Shown: positions 1 to 8,462, counted from the first letter of the stretch. The stretch is 64,000 nt of DNA from JBHJGS01 sp050331575 (GCA_050331575.1 JBHJGS010000024.1:1-64000); one strand, 5' to 3'. Program-made: numbers and translations. Notes: generated from the sequence alone by a model not told the origin.

Positions 1-121
1 GACCCGATCTGGTGGGCGGGGCCCCACCACCGACCCACGTTCGACCAACCCTTACTTCAAAAGTGAACGTGGCTCGGATTTCGCCAAAACTCAGCCGTCA
101 CAAGACCTTGTGGCTGCGTGA

Positions 122-394
122 GCTAAAGCGATAGTGCCCAAGGCGCCGATTTTATTGGTGCATGCCGCGGACGATCACCGCGTGCCCGTCGAACATGCCG
201 ATGCCATGGCCGATACGCTGGACGATCTGGGCAAGCCTTATGAGTATGTCCGCATCGACTGGGGCGGCGGCCATTCGCTGACATCGGGCGAGGCGCGGCT
301 TGAGATGATGCAGGCGCTGGAGGCGTTCTTATTGCGTCATCTGGACCCCGGCCCGGTCGCCCAGATTGAGGTGCGGACACAAGGCGGCCAGTAA
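122..394 (+). pseudogene. C-terminal remnant of a prolyl oligopeptidase (S9) gene
   Basis: The reading frame opens at 122 after an in-frame TGA (119-121) and can start at a GTG at 134, giving 86 residues. It reads as the end of an S9 alpha/beta hydrolase: a strand plus acid loop (ILLVHAADDHRVPVEH, the catalytic Asp region), then YEYVRIDWGGGHSL, the region holding the catalytic His. The Ser nucleophile, the rest of the hydrolase domain and the beta-propeller are missing, and bases 1-121 hold no matching upstream part. S9 peptidases normally exceed 600 residues, so this is a decayed or truncated copy rather than a working enzyme. It is not a copy of the intact S9 gene at 20623-22581, whose C-terminus differs clearly. 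Confidence 0.7.
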
Positions 395-462
395 CCCGCA
401 TCGGCCCCGGTCCGTGCGATCACCAAACCGGTTGCCCTGCTTTGTCAGGGGCTGAAGCATCC

Positions 463-503
463 TCCGACCGATCGGACTCGCTATGCGATACCCATCGGTC
501 GGA
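463..503. repeat. 10-bp perfect inverted repeat in intergenic gap
   Basis: TCCGACCGAT (463-472) is matched by ATCGGTCGGA (494-503) with a 21-base spacer that itself holds TCGC/GCGA arms. A smaller hairpin (CCCTG/CAGGG, 436-450) lies just upstream. The site sits between the S9 remnant (+, ends 394) and the end of the Crp/Fnr-type gene (-, ends 578), so a bidirectional transcription end is the simplest reading. There is no T-run. Confidence 0.4.
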
Positions 504-577
504 TCACGTTGCTCGCTCTCTCCGTTCCTGCTCAGTCCCATGCCGCGGCGTCGGCCGGGCGCCTCACCGCAAAGCGG

Positions 578-1306
578 TCAATCCCGGTTCGCTAAGCATC
601 CCTCATTGCTGATGTCGCGCAGCAGCGCGCGATCGAGCAGGCGGACGCGATTGTATTTCGGTGTCTCGATCAGACCGAGCGTACGCAGCCGCGTGAAGCA
701 CCGGCAGACGGTCTCCATGCTCAAGCCCAGATAGTTCGCCATATCGCGCCGGCTCATCGGGATGATCAAGGCGCCGCGCTCCCGCGCCGTCTGTGGCAAG
801 CGCTCGTCCAGATCCAGCAGGAACCAAGCGAACCGCTCCATCGTTGAACGCTTGCCCAAAATGACCAATTGCTCATGGGCCCGGTCGATTTCGGCTAATC
901 CCAGATGCCACAGTTGCAACGCCAACGCACTGTCTTGGCCCGCAGACCGGTCCAAAGCGGCTCGATTGAAGGATAGAGCATCAACCCGGCTGGCGGCTTC
1001 GGCGCTCAGCCGATGCGTGCCGTCATTCTGCAGCCCAACAATATCGCCAGCATAGGCGAAATTGGCGATCTGAATACGCCCGTCGAAGGAGATCTTGTAG
1101 AGCTTCACAGCGCCGGACAATAATTGATAGAGCGTACGGCATCGTTCGCCATCGCAGAACAGAGTCGTGCCGCGGGCGAAGCTGCGAACCCGCGCCGGTC
1201 CTGAGAGATTTGACAAATCCAGACCTGCCGGGTGGTGCCGTGCGGTCCGCTGCGACGGCTTGGCTGACCCAACAGCAGTGTAAGCCGGTTCCAGGTTCGG
1301 TTTCAT
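578..1306 (-). CDS. Crp/Fnr family regulator, FixK-like
   Basis: This is a 242-residue DNA-binding regulator with an N-terminal cyclic-nucleotide-type beta roll (about residues 40-130), a dimer helix (about 135-170) and a C-terminal winged helix (about 184-222). I chose the ATG at 1306 because AGGAGG lies 8 bases upstream; an upstream start would add 47 unconserved residues. The N-terminus lacks the cysteine cluster that ligates Fe-S in Fnr, so it resembles FixK rather than an oxygen sensor. The recognition helix keeps the Fnr-type Glu (E198) and Arg (R202) but has Cys201 where Fnr has Ser, and Cys203 two residues on. Divergent from the response regulator at 1525. Low-oxygen control of nearby genes is inference. 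Confidence 0.85.
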   Translation of the reverse strand: MKPNLEPAYTAVGSAKPSQRTARHHPAGLDLSNLSGPARVRSFARGTTLFCDGERCRTLYQLLSGAVKLYKISFDGRIQIANFAYAGDIVGLQNDGTHRLSAEAASRVDALSFNRAALDRSAGQDSALALQLWHLGLAEIDRAHEQLVILGKRSTMERFAWFLLDLDERLPQTARERGALIIPMSRRDMANYLGLSMETVCRCFTRLRTLGLIETPKYNRVRLLDRALLRDISNEGCLANRD

Positions 1307-1524
1307 TGCCTGTCCCTCCTCTTGCCAAAGTGTCGCCGCAACCTGCCTAAGAGTTGCCGTCTGTCGGTCGAACCGAGGCCTAGAAGATACCAAGGAGGAA
1401 ACAGCAGTATGGTCTTTGCGTGCCAATTCGCTACCAATTTGAAACATTCTGTGACAGTGTCTTCAGGGCTTTCATGACATCCTGCGTAAATAAATGTCAG
1501 TCAAATTGAGAGAAAATTCAGCGC

Positions 1525-2268
1525 ATGAATGAGCAGAAACAAGCCCATATTCTGATCATCGATGACGATATCCGAATCCGCCGGTTTCTGGCCGACTATC
1601 TTATCGAGGAGGGGTATCGGGTCAGCCAGGCCGGCGCGGCTGAGGAGGTGTGGCCGGTTCTGCACCGGTCATCAATAGATCTGATTACTCTGGATCTCGG
1701 CTTACCAGAAGGCGACGGTTTGACGCTGGCACAGCAAATTCGCAAGCAGCATCGCACGCCGATCATCATGATTACCGGCAAGGGCGACCCGGTCGACCGC
1801 ATCGTCGGATTGGAAATGGGGGCTGATGATTATATCGCAAAGCCCTTTCATTTGCGCGAGGTGCTGGCCCGGATCCGGGCGGTGCTCAGGCGGGCCGACG
1901 CGTCGCGCCAATCCGACCGTGGCGAGGCCAAGGACGAGGCCAATGGCCGCTATGGCTTCGAGGGCTGGTGCCTGGACAGTGTCAAGCGGGAACTGCAATG
2001 TCCCGAAGGGCAGGCGGTCAATTTGACCGCGCGTGAATTCGATCTGATGCTGGCCTTCGTGCACCATCCGCAACGCGTGCTCAGCCGGGACCGGCTGATG
2101 GATCTGACCAAGGGGACGGACTGGACCCCCTATGACCGGAGCATTGACACCCTGGTCAGCCGCCTGCGGCGCCGCCTGGCACAGCATGGCGGAGAAGAGT
2201 TGGTGAAAACCGTCCGCGGCGCCGGCTATCTGTTCACCCCGGCGGTCGGCCGCGTCGACGCCAGTTGA
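1525..2268 (+). CDS. OmpR-family response regulator (orphan)
   Basis: A 247-residue two-component regulator. The receiver domain (about 8-120) has the acidic pocket D13-D15, the phospho-acceptor D57 in TLDLGLPEGDG, T84 and K106 (YIAKPF). A C-terminal OmpR/PhoB winged helix follows (about 150-240), with the typical LTAREFDLML and TVRGAGYLF motifs. It should bind DNA as a phosphorylated dimer in the cytoplasm. No histidine kinase lies on either side, so the partner must be elsewhere. The 218-base gap to the FixK-like gene probably carries both divergent promoters. The target genes are unknown; the adjoining stress genes are candidates by position only. Confidence 0.9.
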   Translation: MNEQKQAHILIIDDDIRIRRFLADYLIEEGYRVSQAGAAEEVWPVLHRSSIDLITLDLGLPEGDGLTLAQQIRKQHRTPIIMITGKGDPVDRIVGLEMGADDYIAKPFHLREVLARIRAVLRRADASRQSDRGEAKDEANGRYGFEGWCLDSVKRELQCPEGQAVNLTAREFDLMLAFVHHPQRVLSRDRLMDLTKGTDWTPYDRSIDTLVSRLRRRLAQHGGEELVKTVRGAGYLFTPAVGRVDAS

Positions 2269-2279
2269 GCCGGAGCGGC

Positions 2280-2768
2280 TCAGCCGCGCACATTCAGCTT
2301 GCGGTTTTCCACATCGCCGGGCCGGTCAGACAGAGTCGTGGCGGCCGCCTGCCACAGCCGAGCCATGTCACTGATCTGCTTGTCCCAATATTCCGCGACC
2401 CTCACATGCACCCGGATGAGCCGCAGATTGGCATCTTCCGGCCCATCGGGAAACCAGGGCGCCAGATCATCGATCCAAAGCTGCTTGGCGCGGCCGTGAT
2501 CGTTGAGCACCTCGGCCTCTCCGGAGATCGAAACATAAAGCTGTTCAGTAGCATCCGCGAAGGCGATGTTGACATCCGCCATCTCCGCCACCTCGCTGGT
2601 CTGGTGATGCTCTTGCCGGGTGAAAAACCACAATTCGTCATTGCCTCGGTCCACGATCGCCAGCATCGGCCGGCTGCGCAAAACGCCTTCGTCCCGCGTT
2701 GTCATCATGCCGATGCGCAGGCGCTCCACCAGGTCCCACAACTTGGTCTTATCCGTCTGATCCGCCAT
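2280..2768 (-). CDS. General stress protein 26-like, PNP-oxidase fold flavoprotein
   Basis: A 162-residue protein of the pyridoxamine-5'-phosphate-oxidase-like split-barrel group, close to bacterial general stress protein 26. Typical features are the N-terminal helix (KLWDLVERLRIGMMTT), the beta-strand RSRPMLAIVD, LWFFTRQEHHQTSEVA and VSISGEAEVL. Such proteins bind FMN, FAD or F420-like cofactors; the substrate is unknown. The ATG at 2768 is preceded by GGAGG, which decides the start over an upstream in-frame codon. It converges on the response regulator with an 11-base gap. A role in oxidative or general stress follows from family and neighbours and is not proven. Confidence 0.8.
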   Translation of the reverse strand: MADQTDKTKLWDLVERLRIGMMTTRDEGVLRSRPMLAIVDRGNDELWFFTRQEHHQTSEVAEMADVNIAFADATEQLYVSISGEAEVLNDHGRAKQLWIDDLAPWFPDGPEDANLRLIRVHVRVAEYWDKQISDMARLWQAAATTLSDRPGDVENRKLNVRG

Positions 2769-2940
2769 CACCGGTTCCTCCGTCAGGCTCGGGAAACTGA
2801 CGCACAAACGCCAAGCAGCCCTGGCCCGTTCCGGATGCGCGACCGGCAAACCGGCGCGGCGTTGTGCCCCGGCAGGCCCGCGGAACCGCCGTGTTCAGCT
2901 CACGTTGGCTCGCCATATCCGTTATCTGGGGAGAGTTGCC

Positions 2941-4389
2941 ATGGCGCGTGTCATCGCCGCTTGGCTCGCTGCGAGCCTCACCGCGAGTTTCACTGTGGGC
3001 CTTGCTGCCCAGCCGGTCGACGATTCCGACATTGCCCGCGCGGTCGCCAGCGATCTGGCACGGGATCCCGTTGTTGCCGAAGATGGCCTGGGGGTCAGCG
3101 TTGACGACGGTATCGTGCGGCTCAGCGGTACGGCAAAAAGCCTGTTGGTGCGCGACCGGGCGGTGCAGGTGGCGCAGATGATCCGTGGCGTTCGCGCCGT
3201 TATTCCGGCAATCGACATCAGCACCAACCCGGATCTCGGCGCGCCGGGGCTGGAGGGCGATGTGTCTGCCGCGCTGCTGGCCGATCCAGCCGCTGACAGT
3301 TGGCAGATTGAGGTCAATGCCGAAGCTGAGGGTGCCGTGCTCTTGACCGGCACGGTCGACAGCTGGGCGGAAAAGCAGATGGCGGATCAGATCGCCCGCG
3401 GCGTCCTGGGCGTCACCAAGGTCGTCAATCAGCTCACTGTCGCGCCAGACCAGGATCGATTGGACAAGGACATACACGCCGATATCCGCAGCAATCTGGA
3501 GTGGGATTTGCTGGTCGATGCCGATCAGATCGACGTTTCGGTGCGCGACGGCGTGGTGCGGCTCAGCGGCGCGGTCGGCAGTGCCGTCGAAAAGGCAGAG
3601 GCTGTCTATGATGCCTCGGTTGTTGGGGTGCGCGAGGTCGTCGAAGACGAGTTGACCGTTGAGCCATGGGCGCAGGAGCCCAACCGCCGACTCGCCACCG
3701 CGCAAATTCGCACCGATAGAGCCATCACGGAGGCCGTGCGCGCAGCCCTGCGGCGCGACCCGCGGCTGAGCCGCCTGCGTCTCACCCCGACGGTCACCGA
3801 TGGCGTGGTCACCCTCACCGGTGTGGTGCCCAGCTTGCAGGCCAAGCGGATCGCCGAACAGGATGCCCGCCGCACCGTTGGCGTGCGGGCGGTTACCAAT
3901 GCCTTGGAGGTGATGGCGACAGAGGATCCGGTGACCGCAGAACAGCGCATCGCCGCGGCCTTGGCCCGCTCAGCATTCCTGCAAGGCAGCGAGGTGCGGG
4001 TGACGGTCCGCAACGGTACGGCGCGTTTGACCGGACAGGTTCAACGCCCCTATCAGCGCCAGCAGGCCGAGGCGTTGGCGGGCCAAGTCGCCGGCATTCA
4101 GGCGGTCCAGACCGATATTGCGGTCGCGACGCCGGATCCGCTGCCGCAGGACGCTGCGGGCATGGATCGCACAGACCGTGAGATTGCCGACGCCATTCAG
4201 ACCGAATTGTTTTGGAGCGCCGTTGTGGACGTCGGAGCCGTCAATGTCTCGGTGTCTGATGGCGTGGCCCGCTTGAGTGGCCAAGTCTCCGGCTGGCCGG
4301 CGCGTCGGGCCGCCGTGGTCCAAGCCTATGAAGGCGGCGCCCGTGAGGTGGTCGACGCGTTGCGCATCGCCCGACCGGGCGAGGGGTGA
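2941..4389 (+). CDS. Secreted protein with six tandem BON domains
   Basis: A 482-residue protein with an N-terminal signal peptide (MARVIAAWLAASLTASFTVG, cleavage near residue 22) and six successive BON domains of about 70-80 residues. Each shows the pattern DG-V-RLSG-V followed by a helix. BON domains, as in OsmY, are periplasmic and bind phospholipid or membranes. OsmY has two; six in one chain is long. The ATG at 2941 follows GGGGAGAG with suitable spacing. The next gene starts 60 bases downstream, so it may be co-transcribed with the small membrane protein and the dehydrogenase. A role in envelope protection is inferred from the OsmY family. Confidence 0.85.
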   Translation: MARVIAAWLAASLTASFTVGLAAQPVDDSDIARAVASDLARDPVVAEDGLGVSVDDGIVRLSGTAKSLLVRDRAVQVAQMIRGVRAVIPAIDISTNPDLGAPGLEGDVSAALLADPAADSWQIEVNAEAEGAVLLTGTVDSWAEKQMADQIARGVLGVTKVVNQLTVAPDQDRLDKDIHADIRSNLEWDLLVDADQIDVSVRDGVVRLSGAVGSAVEKAEAVYDASVVGVREVVEDELTVEPWAQEPNRRLATAQIRTDRAITEAVRAALRRDPRLSRLRLTPTVTDGVVTLTGVVPSLQAKRIAEQDARRTVGVRAVTNALEVMATEDPVTAEQRIAAALARSAFLQGSEVRVTVRNGTARLTGQVQRPYQRQQAEALAGQVAGIQAVQTDIAVATPDPLPQDAAGMDRTDREIADAIQTELFWSAVVDVGAVNVSVSDGVARLSGQVSGWPARRAAVVQAYEGGAREVVDALRIARPGEG

Positions 4390-4448
4390 GCGCCGCTCGG
4401 TCCGTTCGACCCGACCGCCCCTTAGCGACCGCCATAGGAGACGCAGGC

Positions 4449-4700
4449 ATGCGAGCGCGAAACCAGCGCAACAACAAGGATCATGATCGGTCCTGGAATA
4501 CCTTCGCACCGCGCCTGGGCTGGACCGCGCTGATCACGGTGATCGTCGCCGGTGTCGCGGCCTTCGCCTTGGCCCAGAGCGGGCAGGCGCAGGCCGCCGG
4601 GATCGTGACGGTATTGTTGGCGCTGTCGCTGGGCATGGCCTTTGTGGCGTGGGTGCTGCGGTTTTTGCTGGTCGGCCGCCGGCGCCGGCGCGACCGATAG
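4449..4700 (+). CDS. Small two-helix membrane protein
   Basis: An 83-residue protein with two hydrophobic helices (about residues 24-45 and 50-72) and a strongly basic C-terminal tail (GRRRRRDR), which suggests both ends are cytoplasmic. AGGAG lies 9 bases before the ATG at 4449. It sits between the BON protein and the dehydrogenase, with only 9 bases to the latter, so an operon is likely. I do not recognise the family. The compact hydrophobic hairpin and basic tail are all that can be read. Confidence 0.65.
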   Translation: MRARNQRNNKDHDRSWNTFAPRLGWTALITVIVAGVAAFALAQSGQAQAAGIVTVLLALSLGMAFVAWVLRFLLVGRRRRRDR

Positions 4701-4709
4701 GAGGAGCCA

Positions 4710-5954
4710 ATGCTCATGACCGGACAAGACTATAACCGGCTGGACGCCGCCTCGGCCTTGGTCGAACCCGATCCGCTGCTGCGCCAGGGGCTCGATCATC
4801 CCGAAGCGCTGGTGGAGCGGCGGCTGAAACTGGTCCATGATGATGGCAGCCGCCGGTTTTACCGCGCCTGGCGGTGCGTGCATTCCACCCTTCTGGGGCC
4901 GGCCAAGGGCGGCACCCGCTATCATGATGGGGTCGATGCACGCGAGGTGGTCACGCTGGCGCAGAAGATGAGCTTGAAGACGGCGCTTTTGGATCTGCCG
5001 CTGGGCGGTGGCAAAGGCGGCATCGCGGTGGACCCCGACGCGCTGTCCGTGGCCGAACGCGAACGCCTGACCCGCGCCTATACGCGCGCCTTCGCCGCCG
5101 ATATTGGCCCGGACCGGGACATCCCAGCCCCGGATATGGGCAATGGCGAAGCCGATATGGGCTGGATGCGCGATGAATATGAACAGGTGACCGGCGGCTC
5201 TTGCCCGGCAGTGGTCACGGGCAAGCCGACCTTGCTGGGCGGTTTGCAATTGCGCGAAGGCGCCACAGCGCGCGGCGGCTACCGGGTGTTGGAGGCCTTG
5301 AAACAGCCCTTGTCGCTTAACGGCGAGATCCGCTTGGCGGTTCAAGGCTTCGGCAAGGTTGGCGCGCAGATGGCGTGCCGCTTGAGCAACAATGGCTTCA
5401 AGCTTGTCGCCGTGGCCGATAGTTCCGCCACCTTGATCTGTGAGGATGGGGTTGACGCGGCGAGGCTGGCGCAGGCCAAGGGCGCCGGGCAAAGCCTGGC
5501 GCAGCTGTGCGAGGCCGAGGGCTTTCAGCAAGCGGCGCGTGAGGCGGTTCTGACCCAGGACTGCGACTTGCTTGTTCCGGCGGCCTTGGGCGGCATGATC
5601 GACGCTGAGATGGCTGAGCAGGTTCGCGCGCGGTTGATTTTGGAACTGGCCAACGGCGCGGTGCTGCCCGAAGCGGATCATGGTCTGGCGGACCGGGGCA
5701 TCTGCGTGCTGCCGGACATTCTGGCCAGTGCCGGCGGCGTGGTCGCATCCTATCATGAATGGATGGCGGGCAAGGCCGGCCGCGAGGTTGTTGTGGAAGC
5801 CGCCGCCAACCGGCTGGATCAGACCATGGCCGAGGCGGCGCAGGCGGCATGGGACATGGCCGAGGAGAAGGACTGCCCGCTGACCATCGCCTGTTATGCT
5901 CTGGCGATTGAGCGCCTGGACCGGGCGGCCTGCTTGCGGGCGATGAATTGCTGA
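4710..5954 (+). CDS. Glu/Leu/Phe/Val dehydrogenase
   Basis: A 414-residue NAD(P)-dependent amino acid dehydrogenase that interconverts an amino acid and its 2-oxo acid with ammonia. The signature is clear: the GGTRYH segment, then MSLKTALLDLPLGGGKGG with the catalytic lysine region, then PDMGNGEADMGWM. The Rossmann domain begins near residue 210 (VQGFGKVGAQMA), and the C-terminal domain has LANGAVLPEAD and LPDILASAGGVVASYHEW. The length fits the glutamate dehydrogenase class. AGGAGG precedes the ATG at 4710. The exact substrate cannot be fixed from sequence by eye; glutamate is the default. Confidence 0.88.
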   Translation: MLMTGQDYNRLDAASALVEPDPLLRQGLDHPEALVERRLKLVHDDGSRRFYRAWRCVHSTLLGPAKGGTRYHDGVDAREVVTLAQKMSLKTALLDLPLGGGKGGIAVDPDALSVAERERLTRAYTRAFAADIGPDRDIPAPDMGNGEADMGWMRDEYEQVTGGSCPAVVTGKPTLLGGLQLREGATARGGYRVLEALKQPLSLNGEIRLAVQGFGKVGAQMACRLSNNGFKLVAVADSSATLICEDGVDAARLAQAKGAGQSLAQLCEAEGFQQAAREAVLTQDCDLLVPAALGGMIDAEMAEQVRARLILELANGAVLPEADHGLADRGICVLPDILASAGGVVASYHEWMAGKAGREVVVEAAANRLDQTMAEAAQAAWDMAEEKDCPLTIACYALAIERLDRAACLRAMNC

Positions 5955-5959
5955 GGCCT

Positions 5960-5992
5960 GGCCAGGGCGCGCCCGTCTTGCGCGCCCTGGCC
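5960..5992. terminator. 13-bp perfect hairpin between convergent genes
   Basis: GGCCAGGGCGCGC (5960-5972) pairs perfectly with GCGCGCCCTGGCC (5980-5992) around a 7-base loop. It lies between the stop codons of the dehydrogenase (+) and the FadL-type porin (-), so it probably ends transcription from both sides. No U-tract follows on either strand. Confidence 0.6.
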
Positions 5993-6006
5993 GCCACCGC
6001 GACGGC

Positions 6007-7275
6007 TTACTGACCGATGCGCCAGGTGAAGCCGAAGCCCACGGCGAAGATCTGACCGTTCGGGTTCAAGACCTGCGGCGAGGTATCAGAGACAAAGGTC
6101 TCCTCGCCGCGAAAGCCGTAGAGCAGGTTCAGGTCAAAGCGGATTTCCTCGGTCAGCTCATAGCCGAAGCCGCCGGTGACGCCGCGCGTCCACAAGCCAT
6201 TGGCAATGGTTGATTGCACCAATTGCAGAAGATCCGGACTGACCGGGGCGGTGTCCGGCCCAGCGCCGACATCGGGAAAGCCGGGCGCGAACAGCGTGGT
6301 TAGGCTACCGAAACTGTTGCCCAGATCCTCCCGCGGCACCGCGATGCCGCGATTGGCACCGAAGCCCAAGCGGACGAAAAGGCCGTCGAACGCTTCATAA
6401 TTGGCACCGATCGCCACCGACCATTGATCGCGCCAGAAGGCCTGATAGCCGCTGGCGTTGGAATAGCCCTTATAGCGCGCGTCCACGCCGATGGTCAGAC
6501 GCTCGAACAGATCCGGCGTGGTGGCGAAGCCGGCCATCACGCTGGCCGGTTGCGTCAAGGTGAAATCGGCCAGTTCGTTGGGCGCGGGGCGCACGACCAG
6601 ATCATAGGTGATGCGCAGCTTGGTCTTGTAATTGGCCCCAAAGATCACCGGGCCGAAATCATAGGTGAAGCCGAAAATGCCGGCAAAGCCAAAATCATTG
6701 ACGACGGCGGTGGACGAGATCGTGCCCACATTCAAGGATCCGATGCCGCCCAGAAAGGTCGCGCCGACCGCCAGATCGTCGGTCACCTGATAGGCCGCGG
6801 TCATCGCCGCGCCGAAGATCTTCAAATCTGCGGTCAGTCCGAACGGCTGGGGCAGGGTATCGCGGGAATCGGATCCCAGACCGGAGACGCCGGTGAAGCC
6901 GAAGCCGACCACCAGTCGGTCGGTCAGCTTTTGGCTAACCCCGGCATTGGGCAGTAGCAGCGTGCGCGTGGTGGAACTGCCCTGGATCGGCAGAAGTCCG
7001 CCGGGCGTGGGCACGGTGCCTTCGACATCCAGATCCGGGCTGACATAGGCGGCGCCGAGCAGGAACTCGGTGTTGGCGTCGGTTTGCACCAAAGTCGCCG
7101 GATTGCCAAACAGGCGGGCCATCAGGTCAAAGCCACGGGCGGTGCCCACGCCCGCCATGCCGCCATTGACCGGGGTCAAATTCAAGTCCAGTTCTGAGCC
7201 AAGCGGTTGCGCCTGGGCTTTCGGGAGGCAAAGAAAAAAGTAGGCGAGGATCGCCACGGCAAGACGAGAACCCAT
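6007..7275 (-). CDS. OmpP1/FadL-family outer membrane channel
   Basis: A 422-residue outer membrane beta-barrel of the FadL/TodX group, which takes up long-chain fatty acids or other hydrophobic compounds. After a signal peptide ending in AQAQ, the N-terminal segment (LGSELDLNLTPVNGGMAGVGTA) matches the family's plug start, and LFGNPATLVQ is the conserved NPA region. Alternating beta-strands run to a C-terminal barrel strand (AVGFGFTWRIGQ). The ATG at 7275 follows GGAG and places the signal peptide correctly. It is divergent from the DUF442 gene across a 210-base gap holding paired CCTTAAG sites. The substrate is unknown. Confidence 0.85.
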   Translation of the reverse strand: MGSRLAVAILAYFFLCLPKAQAQPLGSELDLNLTPVNGGMAGVGTARGFDLMARLFGNPATLVQTDANTEFLLGAAYVSPDLDVEGTVPTPGGLLPIQGSSTTRTLLLPNAGVSQKLTDRLVVGFGFTGVSGLGSDSRDTLPQPFGLTADLKIFGAAMTAAYQVTDDLAVGATFLGGIGSLNVGTISSTAVVNDFGFAGIFGFTYDFGPVIFGANYKTKLRITYDLVVRPAPNELADFTLTQPASVMAGFATTPDLFERLTIGVDARYKGYSNASGYQAFWRDQWSVAIGANYEAFDGLFVRLGFGANRGIAVPREDLGNSFGSLTTLFAPGFPDVGAGPDTAPVSPDLLQLVQSTIANGLWTRGVTGGFGYELTEEIRFDLNLLYGFRGEETFVSDTSPQVLNPNGQIFAVGFGFTWRIGQ

Positions 7276-7375
7276 GATGGATACTCCGGGAAAAGAGAGC
7301 AAGAAAGTGATACGAGATCACGATGGTGGCATCGATACGTGAATGGAAATGATTGCAATTGCGTAAATTCAGTGA

Positions 7376-7405
7376 CCTTAAGATACTGGTAACATTGCCT
7401 TAAGG
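7376..7405. promoter_or_regulatory. Paired CCTTAAG sites in divergent promoter region
   Basis: CCTTAAG occurs at 7376-7382 and again, as the palindrome CCTTAAGG, at 7398-7405. The two starts are 22 bases apart, two helical turns. Both lie between the start codons of the FadL-type porin (-) and the DUF442 gene (+). This is what a dimer-binding operator could look like; no known regulator consensus was recognised. Confidence 0.3.
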
Positions 7406-7485
7406 AATTCGGCGATGCGCCGTGCCGGCATCTGCGCGTGAGGTATCCACGCCAAGTTTGTGTTAACCTAATGGAGGAGGATCCT

Positions 7486-7911
7486 ATGCCTTTTCACCCG
7501 CTCACTGACCGATTCGGCGTCATGGGCCAAGTATCGCGCCAAGACGTCGCCGATGCTGCCGAGCGCGGCGCTCAGATGATCATCATGAACAGGCCGGATG
7601 GCGAAGAACCGGGACAGCCGTCTTCAGATCAGGTTCGGCAATGGGCAGAAGAGCATGGCATGGCGTTTCGCCATATTCCGGTTGATCCCGGCGCGATCAC
7701 CGCCCAGGCCGTGGACCAGACCCGGCAAGCCTTGGCGGACAGCGACGGGCGCGCCCTGGCCTTCTGTAAATCCGGCGGCCGCTCGACGGTTTTGTGGGCT
7801 TTGGCCCGGGCGGCTGAGGGGGAGGATGCGGATGTGCTGATCGCACGGGCGGCCGATCAGGGGTATGATTTGCGTCCGCTGGCCTCGGTTTTACGCCGCA
7901 AAGGCGACTGA
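7486..7911 (+). CDS. DUF442 / TIGR01244 family sulfur transferase-like phosphatase-fold protein
   Basis: A 141-residue protein of the DUF442 group, also found as the N-terminal half of Blh-type persulfide dioxygenases. It has the family's N-terminal segment (MGQVSRQDVADAAERG), the strand MIIMNRPDGEEPGQP and the active-site loop FCKSGGRS, a Cys-x4-Arg phosphatase/rhodanese-type loop. GGAGGAGG lies 5 bases before the ATG at 7486, which decides that start over 7438. Members are linked to sulfide or persulfide handling; here no dioxygenase partner is next door. Function beyond a thiol-based transferase or phosphatase fold is inference. Confidence 0.82.
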   Translation: MPFHPLTDRFGVMGQVSRQDVADAAERGAQMIIMNRPDGEEPGQPSSDQVRQWAEEHGMAFRHIPVDPGAITAQAVDQTRQALADSDGRALAFCKSGGRSTVLWALARAAEGEDADVLIARAADQGYDLRPLASVLRRKGD

Positions 7912-7985
7912 CGGCGCCGCTCCTGCGCGGCATTGCTGCACTTGATACTGGCGTGCGCGGCGCTGACGCGGTATGACACGGGCCC

Positions 7986-8462
7986 ATGAAGTGGCGCCTG
8001 TTCTGGATGTTTCTTTTTGGCTTGGCGGTCGGAGCGGCCGGCATGTATGTCGGCTTGGACTTTTACCGGGCCGACTGGCTGGGCCAACAGCGCCTGTTCG
8101 CCTATCAACGGTTCATGAGCTATTATGCCGGGCGCGATCGCTGTTTGGCGCTTGATCCGGCCACGCATGCCGACAATGAAAGCCTTCTGGCCACGCTGAA
8201 GCTGCTCGGCCCGGAGGATGTCGCGCGCATGGCTGAGGAGCATTATGTCACCTGCAGCGAGGTGCGCGCTGATTCGCGCCAGGCCAATGTGCCGGCGGAC
8301 TGGGCCAGCCGATTGGATCACAGCTGGGTGCGCTTTGACCGCTCACGCGCGCTCCTGGTCGGCCAAATGAGCGACGGGCTGCCCGAACGCTATCGCGGGG
8401 ATTTCGTTGCCGGCGGCATCGGCCGCGACTCGGGCGTGTCCGCCTCTACGCGCAGCCGCTAG
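7986..8462 (+). CDS. Unknown N-terminally anchored small protein
   Basis: A 158-residue protein with one N-terminal transmembrane helix (LFWMFLFGLAVGAAGMYVGL, residues 5-24) and a soluble, probably periplasmic remainder. That part has two cysteines (in DRCLALD and VTCSEVR) that could form a disulfide. I do not recognise a domain. It starts 75 bases after the DUF442 gene on the same strand. Its downstream end is the candidate RNA/terminator region at 8540-8739. Confidence 0.6.
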   Translation: MKWRLFWMFLFGLAVGAAGMYVGLDFYRADWLGQQRLFAYQRFMSYYAGRDRCLALDPATHADNESLLATLKLLGPEDVARMAEEHYVTCSEVRADSRQANVPADWASRLDHSWVRFDRSRALLVGQMSDGLPERYRGDFVAGGIGRDSGVSASTRSR

